A DNA stretch of 64,000 bases from Microthrixaceae bacterium (GTDB taxonomy: Bacteria; Actinomycetota; Acidimicrobiia; Acidimicrobiales; Microtrichaceae): assembly GCA_023957995.1 (NCBI GenBank), contig JAMLGK010000002.1:186001-250000 (forward strand), written 5' to 3'. The position numbers were made by a program, and so were the translations under genes. The first letter of the stretch is position 1. Each line of letters opens with the position of its first letter. Shown here one piece after another: positions 8,147-16,741 of this stretch. A model generated the notes under the pieces. The model did no database searches and was not told the DNA's origin. It saw only the letters and a program-made list of their open reading frames with translations.

Positions 8147-9250
8147 ATGCAGACCGAACCGATGTCCATCGACCAGCCCGGCGCGCCGGACCTGCGTCTC
8201 ACCATGCACGCTCCCGGCGCGGGGTGTGGGTGCAAGCTGTCGGCGTCGGAGCTGCAGCAGCTGCTCGGAGCGGTCAGCGCATCTGTTCCGGCTGACCCCC
8301 GCGTGCTGGTCGGCCCCGAGCTCTCCGACGATGCAGGCGTGTTCGATCTGGGTGACGGCCGGACCCTGGTGCAGTCGGTAGACGTGTTCACCCCCGTGGT
8401 GGACGACGCCTTCGACTGGGGCAGGATCGCGGCGGCCAACGCGCTCAGCGACATCTACGCCATGGGGGCAACACCGGTGACAGCACTGCAGATCCTTTGC
8501 TGGCCGCGGGATCTCGACGCCGGTGTGGCCGCGCGGGTCCTCGACGGGGCAGCGGAGGTGCTGGGCACCGCGTCGTGCTCACTGCTGGGGGGACACTCCA
8601 TAGACGACCCCACGCCGAAGTTCGGGCTCTCCGTCACCGGGCTGGGTCAAGGGCCGGCGCTCACGAATGCAGGGGCGGTTCCGGGCGACGCCCTGGTGCT
8701 CACCAAGGCTCTCGGTACCGGAGTGGTGACAGCCGCCAACGCCGCGCGGGCCGTCGAGGATGAGACCCTTGCCGCTGCGGTCGAGTCGATGGCACGGCTC
8801 AACGCTGATGCAGCGGAGGTCGCCCGAACCCTCGGAGCGCACGCGGTGACCGACGTGACCGGGTTCGGCCTGGTCGGCCACCTCCACGAGATCTGCCGTG
8901 CTTCTGGAGTGTCGGCCGACATCCATGCGGAGCTGCTGCCGGTGCTTCCGGCGGTTCGCTCACTGATCGAACAGGGCCACCTGAGCGGCGGTACCCGACG
9001 GAACCGGGCGGACGCGCTCGCCGGCGGCCTCAGGAGTGCCGATCCCGAGTCGGTGCACACATGGTTGGCCTGCGACGCGCAGACCTCCGGAGGTCTGCTG
9101 GTGGCGCTGGATCCCGTGGCGGCCGTCGCCGCGGTCGACGAGCTGCGCGGCAGGGGACACCCGGCGACGTTGATCGGTGAGCTGAACCGATGTGGTGCCG
9201 ACGGGGCAGTGGTGCGGATCAGGGACGGATCGCAGCGGTACGTTCCGTGA
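8147..9250 (+). CDS. selD: Selenide, water dikinase
   Basis: Makes selenophosphate, the selenium donor for Sec-tRNA synthesis, from selenide and ATP in the cytoplasm. The catalytic N-terminal motif GAGCGCK has cysteines at residues 27 and 29 and Lys30. The position that is Sec in some SelD proteins is cysteine here. The AIR-synthase-type ATP-binding regions (GPELSDDAGVF, GGHSIDDPTPKFG, DVTGFGLVGHL) follow, and 367 residues is near the family length. GGAGG at 8139-8143 is close to the ATG at 8147; the ATG at 8162 is an alternative. The stop overlaps the start of selA. Confidence 0.96.
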   Translation: MQTEPMSIDQPGAPDLRLTMHAPGAGCGCKLSASELQQLLGAVSASVPADPRVLVGPELSDDAGVFDLGDGRTLVQSVDVFTPVVDDAFDWGRIAAANALSDIYAMGATPVTALQILCWPRDLDAGVAARVLDGAAEVLGTASCSLLGGHSIDDPTPKFGLSVTGLGQGPALTNAGAVPGDALVLTKALGTGVVTAANAARAVEDETLAAAVESMARLNADAAEVARTLGAHAVTDVTGFGLVGHLHEICRASGVSADIHAELLPVLPAVRSLIEQGHLSGGTRRNRADALAGGLRSADPESVHTWLACDAQTSGGLLVALDPVAAVAAVDELRGRGHPATLIGELNRCGADGAVVRIRDGSQRYVP

Positions 9251-10698
9251 GACCGCCCAGCGTCGAGCGACTGTCACGACAGGTGGAGGAGGCGCTGGGT
9301 AGCGCCGGGACATCACGATCGGGTCCGCTGGTCCGGGCGGCGGCGAGACGTGTGATCGAGTCGCAGCGTCGGGCCGGGGGCCTGTCCGACACAACTGCGG
9401 AGAGCGCCGCCCTGGAGACCGCTGACCTGGAGACCGCTGACCTGGAGACCGCTGACCTGGTGGCCGCGACCCTGGCCGAGCTCGAGCGCGTCTCTCCGGC
9501 GCGCAGGGTGATCAACGCCACCGGGGTGCTGCTGCACACGAACCTCGGTCGTGCCCCGCTGGCGCTGGAACAACTCTCGGACCCGGGGTCATCCGCGGTC
9601 GGCTACTCGAATCTGGAGTTCGATCTGAACACCGGACGCCGCGGGGCGAGGTCGGTGGGCCTCGAGGCCTCCCTGTGTGCCCTGACCGGTGCGGAGTCGG
9701 CCCTGGTGGTCAACAACAACGCCGCAGCGGTCCTGCTGGCGGTGTCGGGACTGGCCGCCGGTCGCGAGGTGGTGGTGTCCCGCGGCGAGTTGGTGGAGAT
9801 CGGAGGATCGTTCCGGATCCCTGATGTGATCACCCAGGGCGGTGCCCGGCTGGTCGAGGTGGGCACCACCAACCGCACCCATGTGGCCGACTACCGGGGC
9901 GCGTTGGGTGATGACTGCGCTGCGCTGCTGTCGGTCCACCGGTCGAACTTCGAGATCGTGGGCTTCACCTCGGGCGTATCCTGCGGACAACTGGCAGAGG
10001 TGGCGCGCCTCGGCGGCGTCCCCTTGGTGGTCGATCTCGGCGGTGGCCTGCTGGACTCCCGTTGCGGCTGGATCGACCGCAGCCCACCGGCCTGGCTGGC
10101 TGACGAACCGGCGGTGCGTCAGACGCTCGCCGCCGGTGCGGATCTCGTCACCTTCTCCGCCGACAAGCTCCTCGGCGGACCCCAGGGCGGGATCATCCTG
10201 GGCAGCCGACGGTTGGTCGACCGACTTCGGAGGCACCCTCTGGCGCGGGCGCTGCGACTCGACCCGCTGAGAGCCGAGCTGCTCCAGAGGACCGTCGACT
10301 CCTACCTGGGTGGGACTGCGTGCAGCGACATCCCCCTGTGGCGCATGGCAACGATTCCGACCGAAGAACTGGCCGAGCGAGCCGACAGGATCCTCGACCA
10401 GCTCGAGGACGGCGGCGAAGGTGCCCCACACGGCGCGCCGGAGTGCTCGGTGGTGGAGATCGCCGGCACCATCGGTGCCGGCGCAGCTCCCGGATCGGCG
10501 ATCCCCGGGGTCGGGATCCAGCTGGAGACCAATGGGGCCACCTCGGCCGACGGGATCCTGCGCAGGCTCAGGTCCATGAGCTCCCCGGTCGTGGGGGTGG
10601 TGGGGCAGGACTGCGTCAGGCTCCACCTGCGCACGGTCGACCCCGAGGACGATCGCGCCCTGGTCGGTGCCCTGCGCCATGTGACCTCCGGGCAGTGA
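9247..10698 (+). CDS. selA: L-seryl-tRNA(Sec) selenium transferase
   Basis: PLP enzyme that converts seryl-tRNA(Sec) to selenocysteinyl-tRNA(Sec). Recognisable blocks are INATGVLLHTNLGRAPL, NNNAAAVLL and the PLP-lysine motif FSADKLLGGPQGG with K307. From the GTG at 9247 the protein has 483 residues. This GTG overlaps the selD stop as GTGA, which favours it over any upstream start and implies translational coupling. The N-terminal region carries a perfect 15-bp tandem repeat (9412-9456) that adds ETADL units in a segment that is variable between SelA proteins. Confidence 0.96.
   Translation: MRPPSVERLSRQVEEALGSAGTSRSGPLVRAAARRVIESQRRAGGLSDTTAESAALETADLETADLETADLVAATLAELERVSPARRVINATGVLLHTNLGRAPLALEQLSDPGSSAVGYSNLEFDLNTGRRGARSVGLEASLCALTGAESALVVNNNAAAVLLAVSGLAAGREVVVSRGELVEIGGSFRIPDVITQGGARLVEVGTTNRTHVADYRGALGDDCAALLSVHRSNFEIVGFTSGVSCGQLAEVARLGGVPLVVDLGGGLLDSRCGWIDRSPPAWLADEPAVRQTLAAGADLVTFSADKLLGGPQGGIILGSRRLVDRLRRHPLARALRLDPLRAELLQRTVDSYLGGTACSDIPLWRMATIPTEELAERADRILDQLEDGGEGAPHGAPECSVVEIAGTIGAGAAPGSAIPGVGIQLETNGATSADGILRRLRSMSSPVVGVVGQDCVRLHLRTVDPEDDRALVGALRHVTSGQ
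9412..9456 (+). repeat. 15-bp in-frame tandem repeat inside selA
   Basis: Three perfect copies of CTGGAGACCGCTGAC, followed by a partial fourth. Because the unit is 15 bp it keeps the frame and encodes repeated LETAD. Confidence 0.95.
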
Positions 10699-10747
10699 GG
10701 TCGGGCAGCGAGGTGGGACACCTGGGTGGGTCATCGAGAGGGCCTCG

Positions 10748-12709
10748 GTGATCCTCGGCACCGCCGGGCACGTGGACCACGGGAAGTCCACCCTGGTGCG
10801 GCTGCTCAGCGGAACGGACCCCGACCGCTGGGAGGAGGAGCAGCGGCGTGGGCTGACCATCGGTCTGGGGTACGGATTCATCGATCTTCCGGGGGTGGGT
10901 TCCGCGGCGATCGTCGATGTTCCCGGGCACAACAGGTTCCTGCCGGCCATGTTGCAGGGGGCCCACGGCGTCGACATCACCCTCCTGGCGGTGGCAGCGC
11001 ACGAGGGGTGGATGCCCCAGACAGCGGAGCACGTGGCGATCCTCGATGCTCTCGGCACGAGGAGCGGCGTGGTGGTCCTCACGCACGCCGATCGCGTCTC
11101 CGATGCTGATCTGGTGGCGCTCGTGGGTGACCTGCAGGAGAGGCTCGAGGGCACCTTCCTGGCTGCTGCGGTGTCCGACCCGAGCGAGGTGGTGAGGGTG
11201 GACGGGACCAACGGATCGGGGATGGTGGAGCTCCGCCACCGCCTCGGCTGCGTCGCCTCCGAGGTGGCAACGGGTCCCGCCCATGCAGGTTGGATGGTCG
11301 GATCCGGACGACCGAGGCTCTGGGTCGACAGGTCCTTCCTGCTGGGTGGGGTCGGTCGTGTCTGCACCGGCACCCTCACGGGAGGCTCCCTCGCCGTCGG
11401 TGACCGCATCGAGGTGGTTCGCTCCCGCTCACGCGGCGGTCCGTCGACCTCCGCCACCCGGGTGGACTCGATCCAGGTGCACGGGGACGAAGCGGATGTG
11501 GCCCATTCGGGCACGCGCGTCGGACTGCGTCTTGCTTCCTCCCGGATCGTCCCTGAGGTGGGCGATGCGTTGGTGCACCGGTCGCAGTGGGGTGGCGGTC
11601 GTCATCTGCACGCGGCGCTCCGACCATTCCAGCAGGGATCCAGCGGGCCGGTCCGGGAGCTGAACCAGCGACGTGGCTACGACCTGGTGGTAGGCACGGC
11701 TCGCTGGCCCGTGGAGCTGCGACGTTCGCCCAGGGTGCCGGGCCCGCTGGTCGTTGAGGGCTCGGAGGAGCGATGGTCACCGGTGCGCCTGCACAGCGCC
11801 CATGAGATCGGCCCGGTGGCGCCGGGGGACCGTTTCGTGCTCATCGACAGCTCGACCGCCCGAGCGGTCGCCGGCGGGGTCCTGTTGGCGGTGCACGACA
11901 CCGTGGTCCGACTCGGTGCCGACGAGCTCGGAACGCGACTGGGTGCGGTGCTATCGGCAGATACAGCGGCACTGACAGACGCTCTGCTGGCCGAGCGGCG
12001 CGGCACCGCGCCAGAGGCGGTGATCGTGACCGAGGTCGGGTCGATCGCGGATGGCATCCCGACCGACGGACGACATGCATTCCACCCGGAGCTGTTGACC
12101 GATCTGCGTTCTGCGCTGTTGGGCGAGATGGCCGCACCGAACGGGTTCGGGGGGATTCGCGTCGGGACGGATCCGGCACGTCGTCGCGTCGTGGCCGACC
12201 TGGTCGCACAGGGCCGGGTGGTGGTCTCCGACGGCCTCGTCAGAGTGTCGGGAGGCGAGGACCCCAGCGACCGCATCGAGGTTCTCGCCGGTGGTCGACT
12301 GTGGCGTCGGGCGGAGCTCATGGGGGTCCTGCGCCAGGCCGGGCTGCCCGAGGAGACCTTGGCGTCGGCCACCAGGAGCGGGAGCCTGGTCTGTGTGTCG
12401 CGATCGAACACCCGGGGAGGTGCCGGAGACTCGGGTAGGGGGTCGGCGAGACGCCCGGGTGCCACCGAGCGACTCGTCGGTCGGGCGACGATGGATCGTT
12501 TCGCACAGTTGGTGGCCGACCGTCTGGCCGAGTCCGCGGCGACATTGGCGGAGCTACGTGACGCGCTCGGTCTCTCGCGCAGTGATTCGCTGGCGGTGCT
12601 CGAACACCTCGACCGCACCGGTGTCACGTTGCGAAACGGGGAGGTCCGGACAGCGGGTCCGAACGCGCCGAAGCCACGGCCTCGGGCCCGTCGTCCGGGA
12701 ACCGGTTGA
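10748..12709 (+). CDS. selB: Selenocysteine-specific translation elongation factor
   Basis: GTPase that delivers Sec-tRNA to UGA codons bearing a SECIS element. The P-loop GHVDHGKST is at residues 7-15, followed by the RRGLTIGLGY switch segment, DVPGHNRFLPAML, EF-Tu-like beta-barrel domains and a C-terminal winged-helix region that would read the SECIS hairpin. It has 653 residues and a GTG start about 50 bases after selA. Together with selC, selD and selA it completes the bacterial Sec machinery. The C-terminal end is Arg/Pro-rich and stops shortly before a 14-bp tandem repeat. Confidence 0.96.
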   Translation: MILGTAGHVDHGKSTLVRLLSGTDPDRWEEEQRRGLTIGLGYGFIDLPGVGSAAIVDVPGHNRFLPAMLQGAHGVDITLLAVAAHEGWMPQTAEHVAILDALGTRSGVVVLTHADRVSDADLVALVGDLQERLEGTFLAAAVSDPSEVVRVDGTNGSGMVELRHRLGCVASEVATGPAHAGWMVGSGRPRLWVDRSFLLGGVGRVCTGTLTGGSLAVGDRIEVVRSRSRGGPSTSATRVDSIQVHGDEADVAHSGTRVGLRLASSRIVPEVGDALVHRSQWGGGRHLHAALRPFQQGSSGPVRELNQRRGYDLVVGTARWPVELRRSPRVPGPLVVEGSEERWSPVRLHSAHEIGPVAPGDRFVLIDSSTARAVAGGVLLAVHDTVVRLGADELGTRLGAVLSADTAALTDALLAERRGTAPEAVIVTEVGSIADGIPTDGRHAFHPELLTDLRSALLGEMAAPNGFGGIRVGTDPARRRVVADLVAQGRVVVSDGLVRVSGGEDPSDRIEVLAGGRLWRRAELMGVLRQAGLPEETLASATRSGSLVCVSRSNTRGGAGDSGRGSARRPGATERLVGRATMDRFAQLVADRLAESAATLAELRDALGLSRSDSLAVLEHLDRTGVTLRNGEVRTAGPNAPKPRPRARRPGTG

Positions 12710-12724
12710 CGTGCCGGGCTGGCA

Positions 12725-12766
12725 GATCAGTCAGCAGGGATCAGTCAGCAGGGATCAGTCAGCAGG
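12725..12766. repeat. 14-bp tandem repeat at a convergent gene junction
   Basis: Three perfect copies of GATCAGTCAGCAGG between the selB stop and the convergent minus-strand gene. The stop codon of the latter (12755-12757) lies in the third copy. Confidence 0.95.
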
Positions 12767-13234
12767 GTCGATCGCGATGGTGGCCGCCACCATCGCAGCC
12801 GCCCTCGAGAGTCGGTCGCGCCTGCGATGACTTCCGATCGCCACGTAGAGACAGAACGCCCGTCCGCCAACCGAGTAGAACTGCTGGTGGCCGGACTGGC
12901 CCTGGATCGGTCGGTGCATGTTCTCGCGTTCGAACGCTCCACCGTGGATCGTGCGCGGACCGACGTGATCGAACAGTGGGGTGCCCGCCGAGGAACGGTC
13001 GTACTCCACCAGCGCAACGAACACGTCGTCAGGGCCCATGTTCATCAGGAAGTCGCCTCCGAAGTCGCCGCGCACCGCTGGCAGGGCGAAGCTGGCGACG
13101 TGCAGCACCGGGTTGACCGTGCCCCCCGAGTCCTCATCCGCGTCAGCCGAAACAGCGAGGCTGCGCGAGATTGCGCCGTCCCATCCGGTGGGAACGGTCA
13201 CCCGGAGTCCATGTGCACTGAGGGTTCGACTCAT
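12755..13234 (-). CDS. 159-aa protein, last gene of the mau-like operon
   Basis: A soluble protein of 159 residues that I cannot assign to a named family. It begins with LSAHGLRVTVPTGWDG, has a central segment of alternating hydrophobic residues (FVALVEYDRSS) and ends with FCLYVAIGSH and a basic stretch. It looks like a single compact alpha/beta or all-beta domain with no signal peptide or membrane segment. Its ATG overlaps the stop of the membrane-protein gene as ATGA, so it is translationally coupled and belongs to the operon. Its 3' end runs into a 14-bp tandem repeat. Confidence 0.75.
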   Translation of the reverse strand: MSRTLSAHGLRVTVPTGWDGAISRSLAVSADADEDSGGTVNPVLHVASFALPAVRGDFGGDFLMNMGPDDVFVALVEYDRSSAGTPLFDHVGPRTIHGGAFERENMHRPIQGQSGHQQFYSVGGRAFCLYVAIGSHRRRDRLSRAAAMVAATIAIDPAD

Positions 13235-13857
13235 GCGATTCCTTCGGTGATGAGAGCGGCGACAGCCACCAGTCCGAGTGTGGTCAGCAGCCAGGATGTG
13301 AGTCGCGCCGACCGTTGCGCTCCGGTGCCGATCCGGCGGTGCAGCGCTGCGAGCGAGTCGGTGTCGACCGCGCTGCGGGCGACGAGGAGTACGAGGCCCC
13401 GTGCAAGGCCGAAGGTGGCGCCGACGATCACCGATGAGAGAGGCAGGGGCCATGGCGCGGCTGCATCGGCCCCGCCGCTCGAGAGGATGATCGCCGCCAC
13501 GACGGTCCACATGGACCAGGAGGTGATGATCGTGACCAACCCGAATCCCAGTTGGGTGCCGAACCCGAATCCGTAGACCCAGCCCCGATAGGCGGTCAAC
13601 CAGTTCTCGTTGACCTGTCGGGGAATCGACGGCGGAGCCGGCCCCCAGCGGTCGGCCGCGGCGCCGCCGAGCAGGATCAGCGCCAGCACGGCCAGGGACA
13701 CCGTCGGGGTCAGGAGCCCGGCGAGTGCGGTCAACGGGGAGGCCAACAGACCGAGCAGCGCGCCACCGAGCAGCGACCCCACCACGTATGCCGAGGTCGT
13801 CAGGGTCCATGAGTTGCCCTTGGCCCGCTCACCGAGCGGAGTGATGCTGGACAGCAT
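13231..13857 (-). CDS. Polytopic membrane protein of the mau-like operon
   Basis: A 208-residue integral membrane protein with about five to six hydrophobic helices (roughly residues 20-45, 50-70, 95-120, 122-145, 150-168 and 188-206). It has no cysteine pair that would make it a DsbB or MauF-type thiol enzyme, and I do not recognise the family. GAGGTGA upstream of the ATG is supplied by the end of the small ORF at 13867-13947. The downstream gene overlaps by ATGA. Its position next to MauE/MauD-like genes suggests a role in maturation, export or electron transfer of the secreted light-chain-like protein; this is inferred from context only. Confidence 0.75.
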   Translation of the reverse strand: MLSSITPLGERAKGNSWTLTTSAYVVGSLLGGALLGLLASPLTALAGLLTPTVSLAVLALILLGGAAADRWGPAPPSIPRQVNENWLTAYRGWVYGFGFGTQLGFGLVTIITSWSMWTVVAAIILSSGGADAAAPWPLPLSSVIVGATFGLARGLVLLVARSAVDTDSLAALHRRIGTGAQRSARLTSWLLTTLGLVAVAALITEGIA

Positions 13858-13866
13858 CGATTCACC

Positions 13867-13947
13867 TCAAGGCGACCAGCTGGAACGCACCGCACCGATC
13901 ACTGCGGTCGCGATACCCAGGGCCAGGACGGTTTCGGAGGTGTTCAA
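13867..13947 (-). CDS. Small hydrophobic 26-residue ORF
   Basis: A TTG-started ORF of 26 codons whose TTG overlaps the TGA of the MauD-like gene as TTGA and whose end provides the Shine-Dalgarno of the next gene nine bases on. The peptide has one hydrophobic helix (VLALGIATAVIGAV) flanked by short polar ends, so it could be a single-span micro-protein. It fills what would otherwise be an 86-base gap in an operon where every other junction overlaps. It could also be only a coupling device. Confidence 0.45.
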   Translation of the reverse strand: MNTSETVLALGIATAVIGAVRSSWSP

Positions 13948-14834
13948 GGCGAGCCTTCCTCGGCTCGGTCGGTGACGGGCGAAGCGACGCCTGGATCGGA
14001 TGCCTCTTCGGGTCCGGGGGCCAGGCCCACATCAGCGGCGGTGTGGGTGAGACGCGGATCCCCGGGCCGGATGCCCGCGGCCAGCAGGTCAGCGTCGATC
14101 CGGTCGCGGTTGCCGGTCAGCACCGACCGCCGCGAACGCGCCCCGGTCTGCTCGGCGGGGGAGTCGATGGCGTGAAGGGCTGCGTCCTCACGGGCGCGTT
14201 CGAGCAGCGAAGCAACCTGGGACCACTGTGCAGCAGCTCCCTCACCGACCACGCGGCCCCCGACCACCAGGGCGAAGTAGGGGGCCACGGGCACCCCGAA
14301 GTCCTCCCAGGCGTCGGTGGACATGACCACGGGCACCTCGTCGGGCGCCAACTCAGCGATCCTGGCGGGTGACTCCGATTCGACCCCGTGGGTGACCACG
14401 ACCACCCGGGTGCCATCGGCGAGCAGACCCTCGTCGAGTTGTTCTCCCGAGGCGAATGCATCCCAGAAACGGTGGCAGGTGGTGCATCCGCTGGACAGGA
14501 ACGCCACCAGGACATCCCCGGAGTTGGTCCCGATCGTCGTGGCATCGCCCTCGGGCGTGATCCCACTGATGTCGGCCGCTGCGTGCCCGAGAAGGTCCGC
14601 AGGGGCCGGGACCCCCGCAACCGTGCCCGCGTCCGCGACCGGATCACCGCCGGTCATCCGCCGCCGCCCGGCCGGCGCCCGGTCGGTCGGGTCGGTTCCG
14701 TCGGCGTCCGGATCCAGGCTCACGCCGAGTTCCTCGAGCGCCCGCAACACGTCCGCGTGGCTGCGCAGCAGGCTGATCACCAGTGCAGCCAGCAGGCCGA
14801 CGGTGAGGGCGAGCAGCGCCACTACGACTGTCAC
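13944..14834 (-). CDS. MauD-like membrane-anchored thioredoxin-fold protein
   Basis: A 296-residue protein with an N-terminal transmembrane helix (residues about 2-24), a variable linker, and a thioredoxin-like domain with the CxxC motif SSGCTTCHRFW and a cis-Pro region VPVAPYF. The Cys pair faces the outside of the membrane if the N-terminal helix is an anchor. MauD proteins are thiol-disulfide enzymes needed to form the many disulfides of the methylamine dehydrogenase light chain. The direct neighbour upstream is a Cys-rich light-chain-like protein, which fits. The GTG start overlaps its stop as GTGA. The low-complexity C-terminal 80 residues are unusual. Confidence 0.75.
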   Translation of the reverse strand: MTVVVALLALTVGLLAALVISLLRSHADVLRALEELGVSLDPDADGTDPTDRAPAGRRRMTGGDPVADAGTVAGVPAPADLLGHAAADISGITPEGDATTIGTNSGDVLVAFLSSGCTTCHRFWDAFASGEQLDEGLLADGTRVVVVTHGVESESPARIAELAPDEVPVVMSTDAWEDFGVPVAPYFALVVGGRVVGEGAAAQWSQVASLLERAREDAALHAIDSPAEQTGARSRRSVLTGNRDRIDADLLAAGIRPGDPRLTHTAADVGLAPGPEEASDPGVASPVTDRAEEGSP

Positions 14835-16741
14835 TGCACCTCCAGGCGAGCCGATGCCAACAGCACCGGCACCGTGCGAGGGCCGTCCAGGGTGGCCACG
14901 ACATCCACCTCGTGGATGCCCGGCGCCACGGCGAGCACCTCGGTGGTACCGGCCGAACCGGGACGGATCGAGGCCCGGTAGTCGCCATCGACCAGGACCC
15001 GCAGAACTGCATTGGTGTTCCCGTCGACGCGTGTCACCTGTGTGGCGCTGAGCGAGATGCCGCCCGGTACGGTCGAGAGATCGGTGACGGCCCCGAGGGT
15101 GGTCGCTGCCACGGCGGTCTCCATGCAGCCCAATGGTCGGTTGCTGCCACCGCCGATGTTCATGGCGGTGGCGCAGACCTCATGTGTCCCGGGGTCGAGA
15201 TCGGTGAGCGTCACATCGAACCCGTGTCCGTCGTGTCCGTCGCCCCGGGCAGCGTTGGCCGGGTGGGTGCCGGCATCGGTTCCGTCGACGGTGAGCTTCA
15301 CAGTGATGGCTGCGGTCGTATCGGCATCGGAGGCCCAGCCGGTGGCACGAATGGTCCCGGGTCCCGTGGAATTGACCGATTCGAGCGCCCCTGAAGGGTT
15401 GGCCGGTATCACCACGTCACGACATCCCAGGTCGACGTCGGCGCCCGCGTTGATGTTGAGGGCTGTCACGCAGATCCGGTGTCGACCGGGCGCAAGTGCG
15501 ATCTTCTCGTCGAAGCCGTACTTGCCGCCCAGATGGGGATAGGCCTGTTCCACATCGCTGCGGTAGCGGGCCGCGGTGACGGTCCTGACCGTTCTCCCGT
15601 TCACGCTGATCCGTACCCTGGACGATGCGAACGCATCCACGTCAACCGCGAAACCCACCACCCGTGCACTCCCCTTGGATGCATTGAGTGCCGGCGCGGT
15701 CCCGGTGACGCTGTCGAAGTGCCCGAAGGTCTGGCCCGTGACCGTGATCATCTTGTGGCCGATCCAGGTGGAGCCCTGGCCGGAGGTATCGACCGCTGCT
15801 ACCGAGATCAGCTGCTCGCCGGGACAGAGGCGGAGGAACGAGTCGAAGCCGTGGTTCGGGCCCAGTGTCGGGTAGCTCCTCACGAGGTCCGGTCGTGGGA
15901 GGTCGGCCCGCACGATGGTCTTCGGCTGCAGGCACGAGTAGATGACCACGGCTATCGGCGCAGCGGTGGCGGGGTCGACCGCCCATCCGCGCACCCGCAC
16001 GCCTCCGGGTACCACTCCTATGAGGTCGGTCTTGCCCGAGGCGTCCACGGCCAGGCACGGGCGGTGGTGGTAACGGGTCTTGTTGTCGGTGCGGACCGCC
16101 GTGGTGCACGAACCATCGATCATCCAGGGCTGGGTGCAGGTGACCACCCGGCACACGATCGGCCCCACGCAACGAACATGTTGGTTGCACTGGCCGTAGC
16201 GGAACCCGGTGCAGCCGGTCTTGCGGTTGTTGCAGTTGCCGTGCGCACATCCGCACGGGGTACCCGAACAGGATCCGGCACAGATTCCGTTCCCGCCACA
16301 TCCGCAGCCCCCGCAGGCAGCGTTGCAGTCCATGTAGTAGCGCGGACCGCCACCGCAGAAGCTGTGTCCGTCGACCTTCCACCAGCCGGCCAGAAGGGTT
16401 CCAGAGGGGCACCTGTTGGCGCCGTAGATCGCGCAGCAGAACTCGGTGTAGCCGTCGTTGCAGAGAGCGCCTCCGCCGCAGACCGCCGCATAGGCCGACA
16501 TCGGACGCAGCACCCAGTCGGTGGGTGCGACAGCCAGCGCCGTGCCCGCCATCGCCCCCCGACGAAGCAGTCCCCGGCGGTCGACCTTCCGGCGCAGGAA
16601 GCCCCCGATGCGTGCGGCCAGCCGTCCCCTCCGCGCTGTTCCCGCCGGGACTGCTGTGCCCGAGGGAACCGGTGTGCGGTTGGGAGCTGCTGTATCGGCG
16701 GGAACTGCTGTGCCGGCGGGAACTGCTGTGCTCGCGGTCAT
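14831..16741 (-). CDS. Secreted methylamine-dehydrogenase light-chain-like protein with C-terminal repeat domains
   Basis: A 636-residue protein. Residues 1-40 are TAVPAG-type repeats. A twin-arginine signal follows (RR at 55-56, GLLRRGAMAGTALA), as in MADH light chains, then a domain with 22 cysteines (88-209). Here CPSGTLLAGWW and YYMDCNAACGGCGC match the family around the first TTQ tryptophan (W120/W121) and the active-site Asp (D138); W186, six residues before CTTAV, may be the second TTQ tryptophan. Residues 210-636 are about four beta-sandwich repeats with VRGWAVDP and GHFDSV signatures, seen in actinobacterial surface proteins. ATG overlaps the mauE-like stop (ATGA). Whether a TTQ cofactor forms is unproven: no heavy chain or MauG is encoded here. 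Confidence 0.8.
   Translation of the reverse strand: MTASTAVPAGTAVPADTAAPNRTPVPSGTAVPAGTARRGRLAARIGGFLRRKVDRRGLLRRGAMAGTALAVAPTDWVLRPMSAYAAVCGGGALCNDGYTEFCCAIYGANRCPSGTLLAGWWKVDGHSFCGGGPRYYMDCNAACGGCGCGGNGICAGSCSGTPCGCAHGNCNNRKTGCTGFRYGQCNQHVRCVGPIVCRVVTCTQPWMIDGSCTTAVRTDNKTRYHHRPCLAVDASGKTDLIGVVPGGVRVRGWAVDPATAAPIAVVIYSCLQPKTIVRADLPRPDLVRSYPTLGPNHGFDSFLRLCPGEQLISVAAVDTSGQGSTWIGHKMITVTGQTFGHFDSVTGTAPALNASKGSARVVGFAVDVDAFASSRVRISVNGRTVRTVTAARYRSDVEQAYPHLGGKYGFDEKIALAPGRHRICVTALNINAGADVDLGCRDVVIPANPSGALESVNSTGPGTIRATGWASDADTTAAITVKLTVDGTDAGTHPANAARGDGHDGHGFDVTLTDLDPGTHEVCATAMNIGGGSNRPLGCMETAVAATTLGAVTDLSTVPGGISLSATQVTRVDGNTNAVLRVLVDGDYRASIRPGSAGTTEVLAVAPGIHEVDVVATLDGPRTVPVLLASARLEVQ

Noticed and set aside
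8147-9250. SelD as a selenoprotein
   Set aside because: The position that is Sec in some SelD proteins is a cysteine codon here (GAGCGCK).
9589-11514. Long open frame on the minus strand (641 codons) opposite selA and selB
   Set aside because: It mirrors third-position GC bias of two confident genes on the other strand, has no recognisable domain and low-complexity Arg/Pro/His composition.
12725-12766. Tandem repeat as a CRISPR-like array
   Set aside because: Units are directly adjacent with no spacers; the same holds for the arrays at 21841 and 39491.
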